Shown: positions 58,962-64,000 of the stretch, in pieces
How positions within the stretch are numbered: position 1 is the stretch's first letter
How the letters are laid out: each line of letters opens with the position of its first letter
Source: Calonectria ilicicola
Taxonomy: Eukaryota > Ascomycota > Sordariomycetes > Hypocreales > Nectriaceae
DNA length: 64,000 nucleotides
NCBI GenBank assembly: GCA_020809705.1
Contig: CP085828.1
Location: 2,294,001 to 2,358,000 of the forward strand
Direction: 5' to 3'
Position numbers and translations under genes: made by a program
Notes under the pieces: generated by a model
The model's input: only the letters and a program-made list of their open reading frames with translations
What the model was told of the DNA's origin: nothing
Databases searched by the model: none

Positions 58962-61887
58962 TTATTGTTTCGCATAGTAGTTATTCATATCCAACTTCAT
59001 CAAGAGCTGTGCAACCATGTGATCTTCACCAATGCCATCCTGTCTCAACCCCAAATCATCTTCGCCTCGATTGCCGCTAGAACGAACCTTTTCTGTCAAT
59101 CCTCGACACACGGTTATAAAGATCTGTACATTTTTCTTGAATATGCGATACAGCTCTTCTGGGGTTTGTGTCTCGTCGAGTTCTGTCGACCTTCCCAATG
59201 CCTTCATCCTAGAATATTTGGCATAATGAAGCACCGAGCTAAAGATTTCCTCAATCAGACCCAGCAACGGTTGTTGTTGCTTTTTCAGGAACAGTGCGAA
59301 CATGATACGATCCAGGACTAAAGCATGGAGCTCTCGAAGCCTTTCAGGGCTTTCGATTTTCTCGTCCGAGTTGCTGGAAACGGGTTTGTTCAAGTCGGAC
59401 TGAATCTTGTCTAGCTTCGCTTCAAAAGCTTGCCAAGGAATCGCAACTCCAGTGTCCAGGAAATATGACGTAATTCCCGAAATAAAATGATGAGCTTCAC
59501 GGGCAAATCGGTAAGACGCGTTGCTTGGGTCCTCCCACCTTGTTGTCCGCGTATTGATGTCTCGGAATAGTTGATTACTGACGTAAAGAACTCGAAGAAT
59601 TCGCAACAAGAGCTTGAAGATGCGGTCGTATTGTGTGAGAATTACCGGCGTGATGATTGGCGCCAGTGCAGGTGGTGGTTTGTAAGACAAGCGAAGAAAA
59701 TCCAAGGCCTCCAGAGAATCCGGATTCATGCATTTGTCCATTTCTTCCTGAGACAAACCACGGACAGCAAAGCTTAGGTCGCCCGGTAATGTTGTCGAAT
59801 CTCTCGATATATCACCCAGCTTCACCTTACTAAAACTATTTTCAAAATCGAAGGTTTCCGCCAGAACGCCCATCAAAGCCAACCGAAGCTCGGAGCTTGC
59901 AGGGGGCCAGTTGTCTCGTCCTCCTAAACGAAGACCCATGGCGCCTCCTTGACGAGCAACCCCAGCATGTCTCTCGGCTGTTTCCAATTCAGGGTCGAAG
60001 AGGGCGTGGGACAAGCGACTGGAATACATTCCATTGCCAAACAAATGAAAACCACGGTGCATCTTGAGATGGCTCCTTAAATCATGTTCACTAAATAGAA
60101 GCCGCAAACTTTCCTGGTTAATAATCCGAGCCTGAGAAAATGCTATGCCTCCAAAGGATAGAACGGCAAGTAAGGACCAGTGTGGTGCAAAATGCGAGGC
60201 ATCAGAAGGTGATAAATAGTGCCCAGAGAGACGTCGCTGAACCACGCGGCTCAGTGAATCTTCAGTGCTGGCGTCCGAAAGTGGTTGATCAAATTGTTTC
60301 ATTGATTTCATTAGTCGCTCCTCGAGCTGAGTTTCGTCAACCCCAAAGAATTGCAATTCATCTTGATGCTTCAGACTATAGTTTGGTTGTAGCCGGGGAG
60401 GGGATTGTGAATCTGAGCGGCTCTTTTGAATCACCTTCAGTACACTGTCTCGATACTTCACAACACGAGTTTCCAATTGCAAGATAGAATCCCAATCATA
60501 GAGCCACTCTGCTTTCGGCGGCTGGGTCTGAGTGAGGAGTTCAGGGTTTGCCAACAGATGTTCTGGGTGATTGCCCCTTATGAAACGCAGATTTTTTCCT
60601 GCCTCAAACATGGATTTGGCGACATCTTGGGGCATGAAATGAGGTATCTTCGTATCATCCAGAAAGAAGTCAACGATTTCCACTGGCTGACCAAAATCAT
60701 CCAGGTACGTTTCTGTGTCCACCTTGACAAAGCCCTTGCTCTCGCCAATATTCGACTTTGAGAAGGGAATACCCTCCTCACGCTTGGTGCCAATCCATTC
60801 CTCCAGAAATTCAATCCATGGCTGTGAAACGCGCCTTAATACTTCCCGCATGATTTCGCGCAATTGCTCCTCGCCATGGTCAACAGAGTATGCTTCATGA
60901 AAGACAATTGAGAGAACTTGTTCGTCAGAATACCCCCGCCGAAGCTTCGCTGTGAGTCGATGGAAGGGCTCCAAGATGGCCACCAAGCTTTTTATAGTGG
61001 ATTGGAGGGCCAGAAGGGATTTAGGATTGTGGCCATATACGGCAACGTGCTTCTGCGAATCTTTGAGGATTTGTTCAAGGGCACTAGCGAGAGCAACGCC
61101 ACATCGCGTTGAATGTTTTGCAAAAGTAGATCGAACAAATGATCGGAGTTGTAAGAACATTGAACCACAACGGAGACACTGTTTTTCTATGCCTTGAAGC
61201 ACCTGCTTCGAATAACCCGATATTCTCATCTTTGGTAAGGCGGGGGTGAAGGAATGATCTTTTTCTTGTTTTGAGAAGAAAAAGACCGATTCCTGTCCGA
61301 TTGCGAGTGAAAGCAACGCTGAAAAATATGTTTTTGCTTCAACAACGGGGACGTCGGCGTTCTTCAATTGAAGGGGGTCGATTGTCCAATTAAGTAGTGC
61401 ATCATAAACGTTGGGAGATGCCTCAGAGACGAGCGGCGGGTTTGCAGTCGCGGAAGTTTGGTTGAGAAAGCTATCCCACGTTTTGTGCTCGGGGGCTTTC
61501 TCCTCCACATCCTTCAGGTCCATCCAGAGATCATTTGTGATTTCGGTGTCAGACGTGCTGTCCACTGTCGTCTGAACATCGTCATCGGCTTCGTTCGATC
61601 CGGACTCGTCGTTTTTAGTTGAGAGAGATGGGAGTCTGAAAAAACCATCATCGTTCGTTGCGACGGTCGTAAGCTGCAATAGACTAGAATCGAGAGTTTC
61701 TTTGGGAATATAGTTAGTCAAGAAAATGGCAGTTAAATTACACTACAATCGCACCCTTTAGCTCAGTCGCAAAGAAGGGTCGCGGAACAATCGTGTCGCG
61801 GCCTAACTCTTCGAGCAACTCGGAGGCCTGCCATAAGTCGGGGATGGCAAAGAGGTCTGCCGTATCCTCATTTCCAGCCATGGCCAT
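58962..61887 (-). CDS. Gamma-tubulin complex component (Spc97/Spc98 family, GCP5/GCP6-like)
   Basis: Predicted spindle-pole-body protein of the gamma-tubulin ring complex that nucleates microtubules. Exons 61887-61755 and 61699-58962 give 956 residues. The first exon encodes MAMAGNEDTADLF then AIPDLWQASELLEEL, a start seen in fungal GCP6-type proteins. The GRIP1-like N-terminal half includes KMRISGYSKQVLQGIEKQCL. The C-terminal GRIP2 region has VILTQYDRIFKLLLRILRVL and a helical FISGITSYFLDTGVAIPWQ block, followed by LHALVLDRIMFALFLKK. Distance to classical GCP2/GCP3 is large, so I assign the divergent GCP5/6 group (A. nidulans GCPE/GCPF), without choosing between them. It is divergent from EAF7, 394 nt away. 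Confidence 0.88.
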
Positions 61888-62281
61888 AGTCGTGGGCCGC
61901 GCCTAAAGTCATACATAGGCCTGTAACCACCAGAGGCAGCTGCGTTGTTGATTCTAAATTCGTCAAGCCGAATCGACGTCAGTGGGTGCTTCATCCCCGC
62001 GACGCGGCGCGCTTCAGGGCCTAATCCCGGCTGTTGACCCCTCCACGCGCGCTAGACCGCTCAAAATGGCGCTACTGGCGGCACCTTAGCAATACCCAAT
62101 AAGCTAGCCAGGTAGGTTGTCTGTACTTTCCAACTTCATGATTGTTACGAGCTCCGGATTTCGGCTTCCCCCCCTTTCTATCTCTTCCAGGTCCGCGGAA
62201 AAGTTTGTCTCTACATCTTCAATCGCATTCGAACCATCATTATAGACCCGACAAAGCGCAATCCAGGCCTGCAGATCAACA
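61888..62281. promoter_or_regulatory. Divergent promoter gamma-tubulin complex gene / EAF7
   Basis: 394 nt separate the two start codons, so the two genes must share upstream sequence. I see no strong TATA box. A 60-codon open frame overlapping the left part is an antisense shadow. Confidence 0.4.
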
Positions 62282-63335
62282 ATGCCTCCCAGAAAGCGTG
62301 CGCGCGGAAGCCAGGCTGCCGCAACGCCAACGCCAGTACGCGATGACGATGCTATGGACGTCGATACTCCCCCGGCTGCCGACACAGCGGAGGATTCTGG
62401 CCAGACCAAGGCGCCAGACAATAACTATAATGAGCTATGGACCGACGATCAGGTCGCTTCGCTATTCAAAGGCGTTATTCGTTGGAAACCAGCTGGTGAG
62501 TCGTAAGATACGCAAGCCTTCCCCGGCCTGATTGCTGACAATAAAAACAGGCATGCACAGACACTTTAGAATGATTGCTATATCGGAGCACCTCCGAAAT
62601 CACGGTTTCGATCCCGATTTGTATCAACACACTCGCATTCCCTTCATTTGGCAGAAGCTACGAACATACTACAATCTAGAAGTCATCGACGAGCGCGAGA
62701 ACTTTGATGAGGATGAAACCGAAGACCGATATGTTGAATTCTCATTACCGAAAGCCCAGTTCTTCGACGCTATGATGCAACGTGCTATTGCCGACCCCAG
62801 TGAGCCGCCAACATCACCGCCGCAGCTCGACCTCTCTCCACCACCTTCACCAAACAAGAAGCGCAAGCGAGGCGAGGCGACATCGAAAACCAGAGGCAAT
62901 TCGAAAACCAGAGGCAATTCGAAGACTAGAGGTACTTCGAAGAGCAGAGGAAATTCGAAAACTAGAGGCAATTCGAAAACCAGAGGCAATTCGAAAACCA
63001 GAGGCACTTCTGTTGAGGATACAGAAGAGGGCACCGATGCCCCATCCCCGCCTCCAAAGGGGAAAAAGGCTCCTGGAGGACGAAAGCGTGCGGCAAGCAG
63101 GGCTAAGACTGAGAAACAGGAGAAGGAAAAAGCTGAGACCACAGAGGAAGATGAGGCGGAGGATGGAGATGAGAGTGGATCAAGCGAGGATGGAGAGGAG
63201 AGTGCAGAAGAGAGCGGAACCCCGATGTCTAGGACGACGAGGAACACCAACAAAGGCCGTTCATCAACACAAGCTGCTCCAACTACGACTGCCGCATCAA
63301 GAACGCGAGCCAGAGGGAGGAGGACACGACGATGA
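62282..63335 (+). CDS. EAF7: Chromatin modification protein Eaf7 (CT20/MRGBP family, NuA4 subunit)
   Basis: Subunit of the NuA4 histone H4/H2A acetyltransferase that forms the TINTIN module with Eaf3. Exons 62282-62495 and 62551-63335 give 332 residues. The CT20 domain occupies about residues 50-160, with [39 protein letters not shown] and [19 protein letters not shown]. An acidic [10 protein letters not shown] segment follows. The rest is a charged tail with a bipartite-like NKKRKRGE motif, seven SKTRGN-type repeats, acidic E/D/S-rich sequence and a basic [11 protein letters not shown] end. Fungal Eaf7 tails are commonly basic and disordered, but the hexapeptide repeat is unusual. Confidence 0.94.
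62883..63008 (+). repeat. Coding minisatellite, seven 18-nt units in EAF7
   Basis: Seven consecutive 18-nt units encode S-K-T/S-R-G-N/T. Units differ by a few silent or conservative changes, and two central units are more diverged. The unit keeps the reading frame, so copy-number changes would alter only tail length. Confidence 0.92.
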
Positions 63336-63493
63336 TCAACACAGAAGCGACAATACGTTTATCGCTGCATCAACTGATGGCCAAGATACCCCAAACTTAA
63401 TATGGTGCTATTAACAAGCATGGCTACAAAAATAGAGTTTCGTTCAGTCATGATGGCTTTGCAAGGCCCATGGCGTTAGTAAATGGAAGCTTG

Positions 63494-64000
63494 TCAAACG
63501 CTGTCTGACACTTCATGTGATGGGCCGTGGTCCGTCTCCCACTCGCTATGATACCGAATTTTAGTCCTCCAATCTCGCCCAATAGGGAACACAGATTCTA
63601 CATCCAGCCTCGACCGTTGTACTGGCCCTGGTTTCTGCATCTTCGGTAATTCCATAGGTGGCTTCTTTTGCAGTAGGCCCCATAACCTGGCTTCTTCCTG
63701 CCAACTATCATATTGGTCGCAGGTCTCGGCATAATGTTCCTGGCGTCGTTCTCGCTCTACGCGGTTCTTTAGTGATTGCTTCGCACGGTACGTCTTTGGG
63801 AAATCCGCCGCAGAGAATTGCAAGATCTCGTCTGTTTCCCGAGAGATGGCAGCTTCTTCGTCGTCGGATTGTATAACTGGCGCTTTCGTCTCCGACTCAT
63901 CAGTGTCTTCGTCTTCCAGCCTCTTTTCATCGCCAATTTCCTCTTCCTGAACTTCATCTCCGGATAATGACTCCTCCTTGATGATCATGTCATCTTCCAA
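63494..64000 (-). CDS. Unidentified acidic protein, C-terminal part (cut by window edge)
   Basis: The frame is open from the right edge to a stop at 63494, giving the last 168 residues; the start lies outside the window. The visible part begins with a strongly acidic stretch (EEEIGDEKRLEDEDTDES). It continues with a basic helical AKQSLKNRVERERRQEHY segment and ends with a less charged tail containing LDVESVFPIGRDWRTKIRY. No catalytic motif is recognised; the composition suggests a nuclear, partly disordered protein. Another exon may lie upstream. It is convergent with EAF7, 158 nt apart. Confidence 0.7.
   Translation of the reverse strand: MEDDMIIKEESLSGDEVQEEEIGDEKRLEDEDTDESETKAPVIQSDDEEAAISRETDEILQFSAADFPKTYRAKQSLKNRVERERRQEHYAETCDQYDSWQEEARLWGLLQKKPPMELPKMQKPGPVQRSRLDVESVFPIGRDWRTKIRYHSEWETDHGPSHEVSDSV

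Overview
The window looks like nuclear DNA of a filamentous ascomycete, most likely a Sordariomycete of the order Hypocreales; I cannot fix genus or species from sequence alone. The reasons are short GT-AG introns (mostly 48-90 nt) in nearly every gene, intergenic spacers with pyrimidine tracts and A/T homopolymers, single-copy eukaryotic housekeeping genes (NOG1, Rab GDI, Sec62, Med21, Ask1, gamma-tubulin complex) and fungus-specific families (fungal_trans, DUF2293, Ask1). I see no tRNA, rRNA, CRISPR array, complete transposon, virus or toxin gene. Coding models were assembled by hand from splice junctions, so exon edges are inferences unless stated otherwise.

Left part (1-10.7 kb): a GNAT acetyltransferase; the divergent pair URA5 (orotate phosphoribosyltransferase, minus) and NOG1 (60S ribosome biogenesis GTPase, plus); Rab GDP-dissociation inhibitor on the minus strand with seven introns; and the mitochondrial ribosomal protein uL29m (MRPL4), with a CPC1/Gcn4-type site and an E-box upstream.

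Middle (10.7-36.3 kb): gene-poor. A C2H2/fungal_trans transcription factor follows about 9 kb without a recognisable gene. The last 1.4 kb before its start codon contains no ATG on the sense strand, although the antisense strand has many, which marks an unusually long 5' leader. Downstream lies a belt of small, spliced, easily missed genes: a 67-aa membrane microprotein (23.1-23.4 kb), a small soluble protein (24.5 kb), a possible 51-aa ORF (25.9 kb) and a 127-aa N-terminally anchored protein (26.6-27.1 kb). After another 5 kb spacer comes a large SYLF-domain (Ysc84/Lsb3-type) protein with long disordered flanks.

Right part (37.8-64 kb): compact, with alternating divergent and convergent pairs. 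It holds DUF2293/ARP9, a MATE transporter, TDP1/SDT1-like nucleotidase, MED21/SEC62, a second GNAT enzyme, a 65-aa gene, DASH subunit ASK1 and a gamma-tubulin complex subunit in tandem, EAF7 (NuA4) divergent from the latter, and the 3' end of an unidentified acidic protein at the right edge. Several of these act in chromatin, transcription or chromosome segregation (ARP9, TDP1, MED21, ASK1, GCP, EAF7). They are unrelated housekeeping genes and I see no operon-like or biosynthetic cluster.
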